64,000 bases of DNA, taken from Cyanobium sp. FGCU52 (GTDB lineage: Bacteria; Cyanobacteriota; Cyanobacteriia; PCC-6307; Cyanobiaceae). Below the pieces are notes generated by a model. It made no database searches, had not been told where the DNA came from, and worked only from the letters and a program-made list of their open reading frames with translations. The position numbers and the translations under genes were made by a program. The stretch is taken from the NCBI GenBank assembly GCA_024958715.1, contig JANWUS010000038.1:1-64000 (forward strand), written 5' to 3'. Below are positions 24,395 to 33,055 of this stretch, piece after piece (the first letter of the stretch is position 1; every line of letters begins with the position of its first letter).

Positions 24395-26587
24395 TCAGGG
24401 GCCCACCACCGTTTCCTCCAGGCACGCCGCCACCACCAGGCCCTCGTCCTCGGCATGGCGGGCGACCCGAACCCGATGCGCTCCCGCTTCCACGACGAAG
24501 GCGTCGCGGCGTTCATCGAAATAGGCCAGGCGCCGCAGTGGAATCGCGATCACCACCCGCTCGGCCTGCTGGGGCGCGAGGGCCAACCGCGCAAAACCCG
24601 CCAGGAACCGCTCCGGCCGCTCCACCGCCACCCCCGGCGGCTCCACATACACCTGCACCACCTCATCGGCGGCCATCGGCCCGTCGTTGTCCACGGTGAC
24701 GGCAACCCGCAGTTCCGCGATCGTGCCGTCCGCGCCCGTGAGTTCCGCCGAAAGGTTGTGGTGGCGGAAGCGGGCATAGGAAAGGCCGAAGCCGAAGGGG
24801 AAGGCCGCCGGATGGCCCTGCCGCCGCAAGCGCCGGTAGCCGTGCCAGAGGTCGTAGGTGACCCGGGGGGCCCGGGGCTCGAACGGCGGCAGATGGGCGG
24901 CGTCGGTGGGCACGGCGAAGGGCAGCCGGCCCGAGGGCGACACCCGGCCCAGCAGCACGTCGGCCAGGGCGTGGCCCCCCTCCTCGCCCGGATACCAGAG
25001 CAGCAGGATCGCCGGCACGAGCCGCCGCCAGGATTCGGCCAGGATCGCCCCGCCACCCATCAGCACCACCACCGTGCGGGGGTTGGCGGCGGCCACGGCC
25101 CGGATGAGGTCCTCCTCCTGGGGCTCCAGCCGCAGATCGGTGCGATCGCCGGCGGCGAAATCACCCCCGGGACGGGCCGAGCCGAAGGCGGTGACCGCCG
25201 CCATCAGGCCGGCCACCGGCGCCCAGAGCCGCTGCAGCCGGCGGCGGCCGAACCAGCGCTGCAACGGCTCCGGCGGCGGCACCTGGCGCAGGATCGGCGC
25301 GATGTCGCCCGGATGGATGTGCTCCCCCTCCCGGCGCCAGTCGAGGCCGAGCACCAGCACCGCCGCATCGCTGCGGGCCGCCAGGCCGGCGGCCGCGGCC
25401 GGATCCTGGCCATCGGCCTGGCGCAGCTCCAGATCGGGGGCGGCGGCCCGCAGCCCCTCCAGCGGTGTCACCACCGATCCGGGGGCAGGACGGGTGTCGG
25501 AGGAGCCGCGATCGCCGAGGTTGGCAACGGCCGCCAGGGGCCCGATCAGCGCCAGCGAGCGCAGACCCCGCAGGGGCAGCACGTCCCCCTCATTGCGCAG
25601 CAGCACGATCGATTGGCTAGCCGCCTGCCGCGCCAGGGCACGGTGGGCCGGGCAACCCCGCAGCGACGCCGGATGGGCCCCCTCCGGCAGCGCGAGCTGG
25701 GCCCGCAGCTGGCGCAGCACCGCATCGTCGATCCGCTCGATCGCCACCCGCCCCTCGGCCAGGGCACCAGGGACACTGCCTCCCAGGATCATCCGGAAGG
25801 GCATCTCCAGATCGAGCCCGGCCCTCAGCGCGCGCACGCCGTCGCGCACGCCGAAGATGAAGTCGCTGACCACGAAGCCCCTGAAGCCCCAGCGGCGCTT
25901 GAGGATGTCGGTGAGCAGGGCTGGATGCTGGCCGCACCAGATGCCGTTGACCCGGTTGTAGGCGCTCATCACCGACGCGGCCCCCGCCTCCACGCAGTCG
26001 CGGAACTGGGGCAGGTAGAGCTCGTGCAGCACCCGAGGGCTCGCCTGCACATCCACCAGGAAGCGGGAACTGTCGATCGAGTTGAGGGCGAAGTGCTTGA
26101 CGCAGGCCAGCGCATGGCGCTGCACCCCCCGGGTCATCGCGGCGCCCATGGCGCCGACGTGCAGCGGATCCTCGCCGTAGCTCTCCTGGGCCCGGCCCCA
26201 GCCCGGATGGCGCAGCAGGTTCACGCACACCGCCGCCAGCCAGTTGGCCCCGAAGGAGCGGGCCTCGCGGGCCATGGCCTCGCCGATGCGCTCCTCCAGC
26301 GCCGGATCCCAGGTCGCCCCGCGGGCGATCGGCACAGGGAAGGTGGTGGCCCCGCCCTGCAGCACCACGCCGCGGGGGCCGTCCACGAACTCCAGGCCCT
26401 TCAGTCCCAGCCGCTCGAGCCTGCCGGCGGGCCAGGGGTGGCGATGGGAGGCGTCGCGAATGGCGATGTCCGCCATGCCCGACCAGAAGGGGGTGTCGCC
26501 CTCGAGCAGGGCCAGCTTCTCCTCCAGGCTCAGCTGCGCCAGCAGGGCCCGGGCCTCGGCCTCACGGCAGCGGGGGGTGTCGCTCAC
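24395..26587 (-). CDS. Glycoside hydrolase family 3, beta-glucosidase-like
   Basis: The 730-residue protein has the GH3 N-terminal barrel (FVDGPRGVV, YGEDPLHVG, CVKHFALNSID) with the nucleophile aspartate in GFVVSDFIFGVRDG. The C-terminal alpha/beta domain has SIVLLRNEGDVLPL and LLWYPGEEGG, and a fibronectin III-like end (VTVDNDGPMAADEVVQVYV). It would release terminal beta-linked glucose or a related sugar. No signal peptide is seen, so it probably acts in the cytoplasm. A GTG start is used. Confidence 0.9.
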   Translation of the reverse strand: MSDTPRCREAEARALLAQLSLEEKLALLEGDTPFWSGMADIAIRDASHRHPWPAGRLERLGLKGLEFVDGPRGVVLQGGATTFPVPIARGATWDPALEERIGEAMAREARSFGANWLAAVCVNLLRHPGWGRAQESYGEDPLHVGAMGAAMTRGVQRHALACVKHFALNSIDSSRFLVDVQASPRVLHELYLPQFRDCVEAGAASVMSAYNRVNGIWCGQHPALLTDILKRRWGFRGFVVSDFIFGVRDGVRALRAGLDLEMPFRMILGGSVPGALAEGRVAIERIDDAVLRQLRAQLALPEGAHPASLRGCPAHRALARQAASQSIVLLRNEGDVLPLRGLRSLALIGPLAAVANLGDRGSSDTRPAPGSVVTPLEGLRAAAPDLELRQADGQDPAAAAGLAARSDAAVLVLGLDWRREGEHIHPGDIAPILRQVPPPEPLQRWFGRRRLQRLWAPVAGLMAAVTAFGSARPGGDFAAGDRTDLRLEPQEEDLIRAVAAANPRTVVVLMGGGAILAESWRRLVPAILLLWYPGEEGGHALADVLLGRVSPSGRLPFAVPTDAAHLPPFEPRAPRVTYDLWHGYRRLRRQGHPAAFPFGFGLSYARFRHHNLSAELTGADGTIAELRVAVTVDNDGPMAADEVVQVYVEPPGVAVERPERFLAGFARLALAPQQAERVVIAIPLRRLAYFDERRDAFVVEAGAHRVRVARHAEDEGLVVAACLEETVVGP

Positions 26588-26603
26588 CCCCTCACCGTAA
26601 GGA

Positions 26604-27455
26604 TCACGCGCTCAGGGAGCGGCGCCAGCGCAGGAAGGGAATCGAGAGGATCACGGTGGTGAGCAGGTAGGCCAGGATCCCGAGCTTCACCCCGCGCAGC
26701 TCCTCTCCGTAGAGGCTGGCGAACAGCAGGGCCAGGCCCGGATTGCGCATCGAGGTCACCAGCGAGGTGGTGATGCGTTCTCGCGGCGAGGGACCGGCCA
26801 GCAGCAGACCGATCACCAGCGAGGCCAGCACCATGGCCGCCATGATCGGCAGGGCCAGGGCATTGGCCGCCATGAACGGCACCAGCTGGCGGCCGGCGAA
26901 CACCAGCACCAGCACCGTGAGCAGCAGCAGCAGCAGATCGGCGAGGCGTTGCAGCGGCACGACGATGCGGTCGGCCAGGGCGGGCCGCCAGCGGCGCAGC
27001 GCCAGCCCGAGCAGCAGCGGCAGCAGCTGGGCCTTGGCCACCTGCGGCGCCACCTGGGCGGGGACGATGTCCCAGTCGCTCACCCCGAACGAGGTGCGGA
27101 ACAGATCGGCCATCAGCGGGATCGAGACGATCGCCACCAGGGCGGCGACCACCTGCAGGGTGGCGGCCAGCTCCCGGTCCCCCCCCTGCCGGCCGGCCTT
27201 GCGCAGCAGCAGCGGGGCGCTGGGGCTGATGGCCATCAGGGCGATGGCGAAGCGTGCCGGTGCCGAGAGCGAGTAGCTCAGGGGCAGGTGCAGCAGCAGC
27301 AGGGCCACCAGGGGCACGAGCACGCAGGTTCCGATCACCACCCGCAGGACCAGGGCCGGCCGGCGCCGCAGCAGCGAAAGCCCCTCCCCCTTCAGGCCCA
27401 CGCCGAGGGCGAACATGATCGTGAACAGGGTGAGCGGGATCAGGAGCCGGAGCAT
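26604..27455 (-). CDS. BASS/SBF-family membrane transporter
   Basis: The 283-residue protein has about nine hydrophobic segments, with MALGVGLKGEG-like sequence near the start (FTIMFALGVGLK) and ALMAISPSAPLLL and TSMRNPGLALLFA as the two core motifs. It resembles the bile-acid:sodium symporter superfamily, whose cyanobacterial members carry bicarbonate, pyruvate or other organic anions. The substrate cannot be told. It ends 16 bases before the GH3 gene, so the two may be co-transcribed. Confidence 0.8.
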   Translation of the reverse strand: MLRLLIPLTLFTIMFALGVGLKGEGLSLLRRRPALVLRVVIGTCVLVPLVALLLLHLPLSYSLSAPARFAIALMAISPSAPLLLRKAGRQGGDRELAATLQVVAALVAIVSIPLMADLFRTSFGVSDWDIVPAQVAPQVAKAQLLPLLLGLALRRWRPALADRIVVPLQRLADLLLLLLTVLVLVFAGRQLVPFMAANALALPIMAAMVLASLVIGLLLAGPSPRERITTSLVTSMRNPGLALLFASLYGEELRGVKLGILAYLLTTVILSIPFLRWRRSLSA

Positions 27456-27571
27456 CGTGAGCGGGTGCGCGCTGCCACACGTTGGCAGGCATGGCCATCC
27501 TGTTCACCAGGGAGAAGGCCTGGCGCAGTCCTCCCTCCTCCTGCGACGAACCCTCCTTCGCACCTCCCGCC

Positions 27572-28582
27572 ATGGCGAGTCCCGTCCCGCGCCCCCGGCC
27601 TGCAGCCCCGCTCCGGTTCCTGCCCGGGGCCCTGGCCGGAGCCCTCGCCGCCTCACCGGTGGCGGCAGGCCCGCTCAGCGCCCAGGTGAACGGACTTCCG
27701 GCCGGCCTCAACGTGCTGATGTCGGTGAGCCTGGCCCGCTGCCAGGGGAATGGCCGGCTCCAGTTCGTGCCGGCGGGCAGCATCCCGCTGGCGGAGAACA
27801 CGATCAACACCGTGGAGCGGGTGCCGGTTCCCTTCGCCCGGGTCCCCCGCATCCAGCGGGTCACGCGCACCCGGTACGAGGGAACGCTCAACGTTCAACT
27901 GCCGGCGAGCAACGGCTGCTCCTCCGTCCCGGTGGGCACCGGACGTCGGACCTATCAGGTTCTCGGCCAGACGCCCGCTGGCCAGCCTGGAGAGCGAACG
28001 GCCGTGATCCCCATGGTGCTGCAGGGGGGAGCGACCCAGGTCAGCGACACGATCAGCGCACGCACCACCGCGATCGTGCGTGATCAGCAACCCCTCAGCG
28101 CGCTGGCGATCGGGGCTCCGAACCGGGTGGCCACCGGCTTCAGCAATTCCTTCGGCTCCGCCGCGATCACGCGACCCGTGCTCGAGATCCAGCGTCGGCG
28201 CCCGTTCCCCAACGTCCTGGGCCCTGGGTACTTCGGCACTGTGGTGCGGTTTTCCCTCACCGATGACTTCCGGGCCTGCGTTCTGGTGGTCGGATCCGGC
28301 AGTCAGTGCCGCCCTCTGCAGGAGGGCGGAACGCTGCAGGTGGGAAGCGTGAGCCTGAACCTTTCCCAGTCGGCCTTCTCCGCCGCCATGAGTGGTGCGG
28401 GACGAACGATGACCTGGGTCTTCACCCTGGCCAACGGCTTCGCCACCCAGGGCACCTGGAGGGTGGTGGCCCAGGCCGACGATGCGGACACGATCGATCC
28501 CCTGGTCGAAGGTCAGCCCCGCAGCCTCGACCTGCTGCCGTGGACACCGCTGGCCGTTCCGATCACGTTCCCCTCTCCCTGA
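27572..28582 (+). CDS. Secreted hypothetical protein
   Basis: The 336-residue protein has a signal peptide (RFLPGALAGALAASPVAAG) with cleavage near 35. The mature part is rich in small polar residues and beta-type sequence; it contains two cysteine pairs spaced widely. No known domain is visible. The start at 27572 (MASPVP) was preferred to one 30 codons upstream because it places the hydrophobic region correctly. The last residues are proline-rich. It diverges from the BASS transporter. Confidence 0.65.
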   Translation: MASPVPRPRPAAPLRFLPGALAGALAASPVAAGPLSAQVNGLPAGLNVLMSVSLARCQGNGRLQFVPAGSIPLAENTINTVERVPVPFARVPRIQRVTRTRYEGTLNVQLPASNGCSSVPVGTGRRTYQVLGQTPAGQPGERTAVIPMVLQGGATQVSDTISARTTAIVRDQQPLSALAIGAPNRVATGFSNSFGSAAITRPVLEIQRRRPFPNVLGPGYFGTVVRFSLTDDFRACVLVVGSGSQCRPLQEGGTLQVGSVSLNLSQSAFSAAMSGAGRTMTWVFTLANGFATQGTWRVVAQADDADTIDPLVEGQPRSLDLLPWTPLAVPITFPSP

Positions 28583-28585
28583 CGC

Positions 28586-29128
28586 TCAGACTGGGGGCAC
28601 AGGTGGCGGAGCGGTCTTGCAGCCCTCCACCAGGCCTGCCACGGCGATGGCGGCACCCCGCTCCACCGGCAGCACCTCACGGCCGTCGTGCACGAGCAGG
28701 CCGGTGGCGATCGCCGCCGCCTCGGCGGCCCGGGGCAGATCCAGACCCTTGAGCTCGGCGATCTTGAGAAAGAAGGGCGCCAGGCGCCCGTGGGCCGCGA
28801 GGAAATCGAGCTGGGACGCCGCGGTGCTGCAGAACGCCGGATCCAGGCTGGATTCATCCACGGCATGGCCCAGCCGCTGCAAGGTGGCCAGCATCACCTG
28901 CATCAGCTGGGGGCCCTGTTGGTTGGCCTGATCAGAGAACACCGCGGTGCCGGGGGTGAGGGCCGGATCGAAGCCGAAGCTGCGGTAGAGCAGGGATCCG
29001 GCCATCCGGGCCGTGGAGGCGATCAGGGTCTCCACGTGCAGGCGGCCCTGGTCGCTGAGCAGCCGCCAGGCGGTCTCCCGGTAGAGCCCGGCGGCGGCGA
29101 TCAGATCGGACGGGTCGGAGGCATCCAT
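28586..29128 (-). CDS. Conserved hypothetical protein, 180 residues
   Basis: This protein is all-helical in appearance, with repeated Leu/Ala patterns and a histidine- and aspartate-bearing centre (GHAVDESSLDPAF). LLYRSFGFDPALTPGTAVFSD and LDFLAAHGRLAPFFL are the most characteristic stretches. I cannot place it in a family. It has no signal peptide or membrane segment. It converges with the secreted protein gene only four bases away and has the same codon bias as its neighbours. Confidence 0.6.
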   Translation of the reverse strand: MDASDPSDLIAAAGLYRETAWRLLSDQGRLHVETLIASTARMAGSLLYRSFGFDPALTPGTAVFSDQANQQGPQLMQVMLATLQRLGHAVDESSLDPAFCSTAASQLDFLAAHGRLAPFFLKIAELKGLDLPRAAEAAAIATGLLVHDGREVLPVERGAAIAVAGLVEGCKTAPPPVPPV

Positions 29129-29229
29129 CGGTGGGAAACGGCGCGCGGGGGAAGGGCGGCATGGCGCCGCTGCCGCTGCCCCCAGTGTTCCCCAACCCGT
29201 CCGTCTGTCTGGCCGAGGCGATCACGCCT

Positions 29230-30030
29230 TCACAGGCCATCGGCCAGGGCGTCGAGCAGGTTGCCGAGCAGAAGCCGGTTGCGTGCCTGGAGGCTCTCGC
29301 CCCAGCGATCCAGATCCGCCAGCAGCCGCTCCACCCCGTCCGGGCCGTGGGCGCGGCGCACGAACTCCGGCACGGCCGCCACCCAGGAGCGGGCCAGAGC
29401 CGGTGTGATCTCGGCATGGAACTGCAGGCCCCAGGCCAGGGGCCCGATGCGGAAGGCCTGTTCGCGGCAGGCCAGCGACGAGCCCACCAGCACGGCCTCC
29501 GCCGGCAGGCGGACCCGGTCCCCATGCCAGAAGAAGACGGGCTCACAGGCCTGCAGGCCGGCCAGCACCGGCTCCTGCTCCGGCCCGCGCAGCCACTGCA
29601 CTGCGCCGCAGCCCACCTGGGGAAGCGCCCGGGGCGGATCCCCCTGCAACAGCGGCTCCACCCGGCCGCCCGCCGCATGGGCCAGCATCTGGGCCCCCAG
29701 GCAAAGGCCCAGCACCGGGGCACCGACCGCCAGCCGGGCCAGGATCAGCTCCAGTTCCGCCGGCATCCAGCCGTGGGCGGGATCGTGGCGATCCGCCACT
29801 CCCATCGTGCCGCCGAGCACCACCAGGATCTGCCCCGCTGCCTGCGGGCCGGGGAGCGGATCTCCCTGATCCAGACGGCAGACGCGCCAGCGCCAGCCCC
29901 GTTCCGCCACCAGATCCGGCAGGGATCCCGGCCCCACCAGCTGCTGGTGCTGGAGCACCACCACCTCGGGAATGCTGGGGCAGGTCACCGGGTCAGGGCC
30001 ATCGCCATCAGTATCGAGTCGCCGGGGCAT
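29230..30030 (-). CDS. Class I glutamine amidotransferase-like protein
   Basis: The 266-residue protein has the amidotransferase triad: Cys110 in GLCLGAQMLAHA, and the histidine and glutamate in LQFHAEIT. LVVLGGTMGVAD is the oxyanion loop. No synthetase domain follows, so it is a stand-alone GMP-synthase-like amidotransferase or a gamma-glutamyl hydrolase relative that may process glutamyl conjugates. The start at 30030 (MPRRLD) was chosen over an upstream one that lacks homology. A 99-base gap separates it from the next minus-strand gene. Confidence 0.83.
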   Translation of the reverse strand: MPRRLDTDGDGPDPVTCPSIPEVVVLQHQQLVGPGSLPDLVAERGWRWRVCRLDQGDPLPGPQAAGQILVVLGGTMGVADRHDPAHGWMPAELELILARLAVGAPVLGLCLGAQMLAHAAGGRVEPLLQGDPPRALPQVGCGAVQWLRGPEQEPVLAGLQACEPVFFWHGDRVRLPAEAVLVGSSLACREQAFRIGPLAWGLQFHAEITPALARSWVAAVPEFVRRAHGPDGVERLLADLDRWGESLQARNRLLLGNLLDALADGL

Positions 30031-30173
30031 GGCCGGCGGTCGCCCGTGGAAGCCTGGGGGTCCTCCCTCGGGTGAGGCTGACGCCTTGACCAGGCACAGA
30101 CAGTTCTGCTCCTCGCCCACGGCGGCGGCCCCTGCCCCCTTCTCGGGGATGCGGACTGGCCCGGCGCTCCAGG

Positions 30174-30206
30174 GGCTTCACATTCTGTTACGATCTTCGC
30201 AACACT
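30174..30206 (+). promoter_or_regulatory. Conserved upstream block of the second Hlip gene, HLR1-like
   Basis: GGCTTCAC, five bases, then GTTACG, as at 20996. GTTACGAT-CTTC-GCAACACT (30187-30206) matches the HLR1 consensus halves at seven and five of eight positions. This is the better of the two candidate RpaB sites. It ends 11 bases before the ATG. Confidence 0.5.
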
Positions 30207-30217
30207 TTGAAAAGCCC

Positions 30218-30361
30218 ATGGCTGACACCTCCTCCCGCTTCGGCTTCGTCTCCTTCGCGGAAACCTGGAACGGCCGCCTGGCCATGCTCGGTTTCGTGAT
30301 CGGTCTGGCCACCGAGCTGCTGACCGGCCAGGGCATCCTTTCCCAGATCGGGTTGGGTTGA
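30218..30361 (+). CDS. High-light-inducible protein (Hlip), near-duplicate
   Basis: The 47-residue protein carries ETWNGRLAMLGFVIG and TELLTGQGILSQIG, as the Hlip at 21047, and differs from it by only a few residues at the start. It begins a three-gene run: Hlip, a 37-residue membrane peptide, and a longer Hlip, closed by a strong terminator. The near-identity of two copies 9 kb apart suggests a recent duplication or gene conversion. Confidence 0.93.
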   Translation: MADTSSRFGFVSFAETWNGRLAMLGFVIGLATELLTGQGILSQIGLG

Positions 30362-30366
30362 TCGCC

Positions 30367-30480
30367 ATGAGTACCGATTACACCGCCGCCATCGCCGGCA
30401 TGGTCGCCCTGATCGTCGTCCTCACCGGGATGGTGGCCTTCGTGCTCAGCCGTCCCAGCGACCTCGCGCAGAAGTCCTGA
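30367..30480 (+). CDS. 37-residue single-helix membrane protein between two Hlips
   Basis: An ATG five bases after the Hlip stop opens a 37-residue frame: MSTDYTAAIAGMVALIVV, a hydrophobic run to about residue 28, then SRPSDLAQKS. One transmembrane helix with a short polar tail is expected. It is unnamed as far as I can tell. Position between two Hlips in one transcript suggests a partner in a Hlip pigment-protein complex or a small photosystem II assembly subunit, such as the Psb35-type proteins found with CP47 and HliA. That link is inference. Confidence 0.7.
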   Translation: MSTDYTAAIAGMVALIVVLTGMVAFVLSRPSDLAQKS

Positions 30481-30506
30481 TCACCGACCTGACACTCCCC
30501 GCACCC

Positions 30507-30743
30507 ATGACCAACACGCCAGCCAACGACAAGTGGTTTGAGAACCGCGCCGCCGAGCAGGTCCACCGCGAGCAGCTCGAGCGGGTCGAGCGCTTCAACG
30601 GCCGCGCCGCCATGCTCGGCATCGTGATCGGTGTGATCACCGAAGGCCTCACCGGCGCCGGCATCGCTCACCAGATCGGCCTCGGCCCTCTGATCGACGG
30701 CTACGCCGCCTGCCATACCCAGTTCCTCCCCTTCTGCTTCTGA
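30507..30743 (+). CDS. High-light-inducible protein (Hlip), long form
   Basis: The 78-residue protein has a charged 30-residue N-terminal extension, then ERFNGRAAMLGIVIGVITEGLTG, which holds the chlorophyll-binding ExxNGRxAMxG motif, and a hydrophobic tail ending in two cysteines and FCF. The longer N-terminus separates it from the other two Hlips and suggests a different binding partner. It is the last gene of the three-gene unit. Confidence 0.92.
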   Translation: MTNTPANDKWFENRAAEQVHREQLERVERFNGRAAMLGIVIGVITEGLTGAGIAHQIGLGPLIDGYAACHTQFLPFCF

Positions 30744-30773
30744 GGTCCACCCCTGCCTGGCCTTTGCTTTCTA

Positions 30774-30801
30774 CCCCCGGGCCCTGCCCGGGGGCTTTTT
30801 T
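30774..30801 (+). terminator. Strong Rho-independent terminator of the Hlip operon
   Basis: CCCCCGGGC (30774-30782) and GCCCGGGGG (30786-30794) form a perfect nine-base stem with a three-base loop, followed by C and six T. Confidence 0.92.
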
Positions 30802-30842
30802 GTGCGTGCTGCCCCCGGGGCAGCCCCCATGGCAGAGGCGGG

Positions 30843-31097
30843 TCAGCCCAGACAGGAGGCCGGTCGGTGCTGCTCCGGCCGCCGCACACCCTGCTGCCGC
30901 ACCCCCCGCGTCTCGGGCCGACGGATCCGCACCCGGAACGTGCCGTGGGCCGGGCCCAGGTGCTCGATCAGGGCGTCCCGCGCCTCGTGGTGCAGCTCCT
31001 CGAGGGAAGGGGCCTGGATCGTGAGGGGCCGGCCTTCCGCCCGGGCCTCCAGATGCCCCGGTTGATCGATGTGCACGCGAAACACGATCTCGCGCAT
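30843..31097 (-). CDS. Small HicB/DUF1902-like protein
   Basis: The 84-residue protein begins MREIVFRVHIDQPGHLEARA and continues IQAPSLEELHHEARDALIEHL, the beta-alpha pattern of small HicB-like proteins. No HicA toxin is found next to it, and many members of this group in cyanobacteria stand alone. Residues after about 62 look unconserved, so the real C-terminus may have been extended by a lost stop. It diverges from the KaiC homologue across about 230 bases. Confidence 0.6.
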   Translation of the reverse strand: MREIVFRVHIDQPGHLEARAEGRPLTIQAPSLEELHHEARDALIEHLGPAHGTFRVRIRRPETRGVRQQGVRRPEQHRPASCLG

Positions 31098-31146
31098 GAA
31101 CGGGGCTCACGCAGGTCCGCCTCCATCGTTGGGCCGGTGGGCCGAT

Positions 31147-31160
31147 GCCGCACGTGCGGC
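31147..31160. promoter_or_regulatory. Perfect 14-base palindrome in the KaiC-homologue upstream region
   Basis: GCCGCAC followed by GTGCGGC, centred on CACGTG. It lies between the divergent HicB-like and KaiC-like genes, 165 bases before the latter. It could be an operator for either gene; no T-run follows. Confidence 0.4.
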
Positions 31161-31324
31161 GGATTACGGAGAACCGATCCCCCGGGCACGGCGAAGGGTT
31201 CAGGGGCGCTCCGCCGGAATCGTGATCACCCGGTCGCAGCCACCGGTGAGACGAGGATCCACGACAGCTGTCCGACTGACAGGACGAAGCCGCAGACCTA
31301 GGTTGAGACCTGCTGGACTGCCCC

Positions 31325-33055
31325 ATGCTGGAGTCACTGTCCGCCCCGGCAGGGGCCGCTCCAGGGTCAGATCCATCGACAGCTGCGGGGCTGAGGAAGG
31401 CTCCCACCGGCATCCGCGGCTTCGATGGGATCTGCGCCGGCGGCCTGCCCCAGGGCCGGCCCACCCTGGTGACCGGTGCCGCCGGCGCCGGCAAGACCCT
31501 CTTCGCCACGGAATTCCTGCTGCGGGGCGTGCTCGAATTCGGCGAACCGGGTGTGCTGCTGGCCTTCGAGGAATCGGCCGAGGATCTCAGCACCAACATG
31601 GCGTCGCTGGGGTTCGACCTGCCGGCCCTGGTGGCCGCCGGCCAGTTGCGGGTGGAGTCGTGCCGGATCCGGCCGAGCGAGGTCGTGATGGCCGGCGGCT
31701 TCGACCTGGAGGCGCTGTTCGTGCGACTGGAGGCGGCCGTGGCGGCCGTGGGCGCCAAGCGGGTGGTGCTCGACACGATCGAAGTGCTGCTGGGGGCCTT
31801 CGAGAACGAGGGAGTCGTGCGCGGAGAACTGGCCCGCCTGTTCGAATGGCTCAAGGAGCGCGGCCTCACCACCGTGGTGACCGGGGAGCGGGGCCGCAAG
31901 GGGGAGCTCACCCGCTACGGCATCGAGGAATACGTGAGCGATTGCGTGATCGCCCTCGACCAGCGGGTGCATGAGGAAGTCTCCACCCGCCGGCTGAGGG
32001 TGGTGAAGTACCGGGGTTCGGTGCATGGCACCAACGAATACCCCTTCCTGATCACCGATCGGGGCTTCCTGGTGCTGCCGATCACCGGGGTGGGGCTCAC
32101 CTATCCCGCCTCACAGGAGCGGGTGTCCACCGGCATCGGCCAACTGGACCAGATGCTGGGCGGTGGGATCTTCCGCGGCTCCACCCTGCTGGTGACGGGC
32201 ACGGCCGGCACGGGCAAGACCACGATCGTGGCCCAGCTGGTCGCGGCGGCCTGCAGCCGGGGTGAGCGGGCCCTGCTGGTGTCGTTCGAGGAATCCCCCG
32301 ATCAGCTGGTGCGCAACCTCGCCTCGGTGGGCATCGACCTTCGGCACTGGCTGGAGGCGGGCCTGCTGCGGATCTGGGCCGAGCGGGCCACCGCCCAGGG
32401 ACTGGAGGAACACCTGGGACGGCTCGACCGCCTGCTGGAGGACTTCCAGCCCAGCATGGCCGCCCTCGATGCCCTGGGCAGCCTCAGCCACGTGGGCAGC
32501 GACCGGGAGGTGACCGCCACCGTGGAGCGGGAGATCGATCTGATGAAGAGCCGGGGCATCACCTCGGTGCTCACGGCCCTCACCCATCAGGCCTCGATGG
32601 AGGACAGCACCATCGGCGTGACGTCGATCACCGATACCTGGCTGCTGCTGCGCAATGTGGAGAGCGATGGCGAACGCAACCGCTTGCTGTTCGTGATCAA
32701 GAGCCGGGGCATGGCCCACTCCAACCAGGTGCGTGAGTTCCGCCTCACCGACCGCGGCGCCGAACTGGTGGAGGTGGCGATCGGCCCCGCCGGCGTGCTC
32801 ACCGGCTCGGCCCGCCAGCTGTTCCAGGCGCGGCAGCAGGCACTGACCGACCGGCGCGACGGGGAGATCCAGCGCCGCCGCCGGGCTCTGGAGCGCCGCA
32901 CCGCGCAGGTGGAGGAGCAGATCGCCGCCCTGAGGGAGCAGCTCAGCGCCGAGGCCGCCGAGCTCGACACCTTCGCCACCCAGGAGGCGCTCGAGCATCA
33001 GGCCGAAGCCAGCCTGCAGCGGCACATGGAGGAGCAGCGGGGAGGGATCCCCTGA
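31325..33055 (+). CDS. Dual-domain KaiC homologue (non-clock type) with coiled-coil tail
   Basis: The 576-residue protein has two KaiC ATPase domains. Walker A is GAAGAGKT at 51-58 and GTAGTGKT at 292-299; both domains keep the paired catalytic glutamates (FEES). At the position of the KaiC autophosphorylation serine-threonine pair this protein has Thr433-Ser434 in GVTSITDTW, so hydroxyl residues are kept but in swapped order. The last 90 residues are an arginine- and glutamate-rich coiled coil. No kaiA or kaiB is near. Such homologues may work in stress or light signalling rather than the core clock. Confidence 0.88.
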   Translation: MLESLSAPAGAAPGSDPSTAAGLRKAPTGIRGFDGICAGGLPQGRPTLVTGAAGAGKTLFATEFLLRGVLEFGEPGVLLAFEESAEDLSTNMASLGFDLPALVAAGQLRVESCRIRPSEVVMAGGFDLEALFVRLEAAVAAVGAKRVVLDTIEVLLGAFENEGVVRGELARLFEWLKERGLTTVVTGERGRKGELTRYGIEEYVSDCVIALDQRVHEEVSTRRLRVVKYRGSVHGTNEYPFLITDRGFLVLPITGVGLTYPASQERVSTGIGQLDQMLGGGIFRGSTLLVTGTAGTGKTTIVAQLVAAACSRGERALLVSFEESPDQLVRNLASVGIDLRHWLEAGLLRIWAERATAQGLEEHLGRLDRLLEDFQPSMAALDALGSLSHVGSDREVTATVEREIDLMKSRGITSVLTALTHQASMEDSTIGVTSITDTWLLLRNVESDGERNRLLFVIKSRGMAHSNQVREFRLTDRGAELVEVAIGPAGVLTGSARQLFQARQQALTDRRDGEIQRRRRALERRTAQVEEQIAALREQLSAEAAELDTFATQEALEHQAEASLQRHMEEQRGGIP

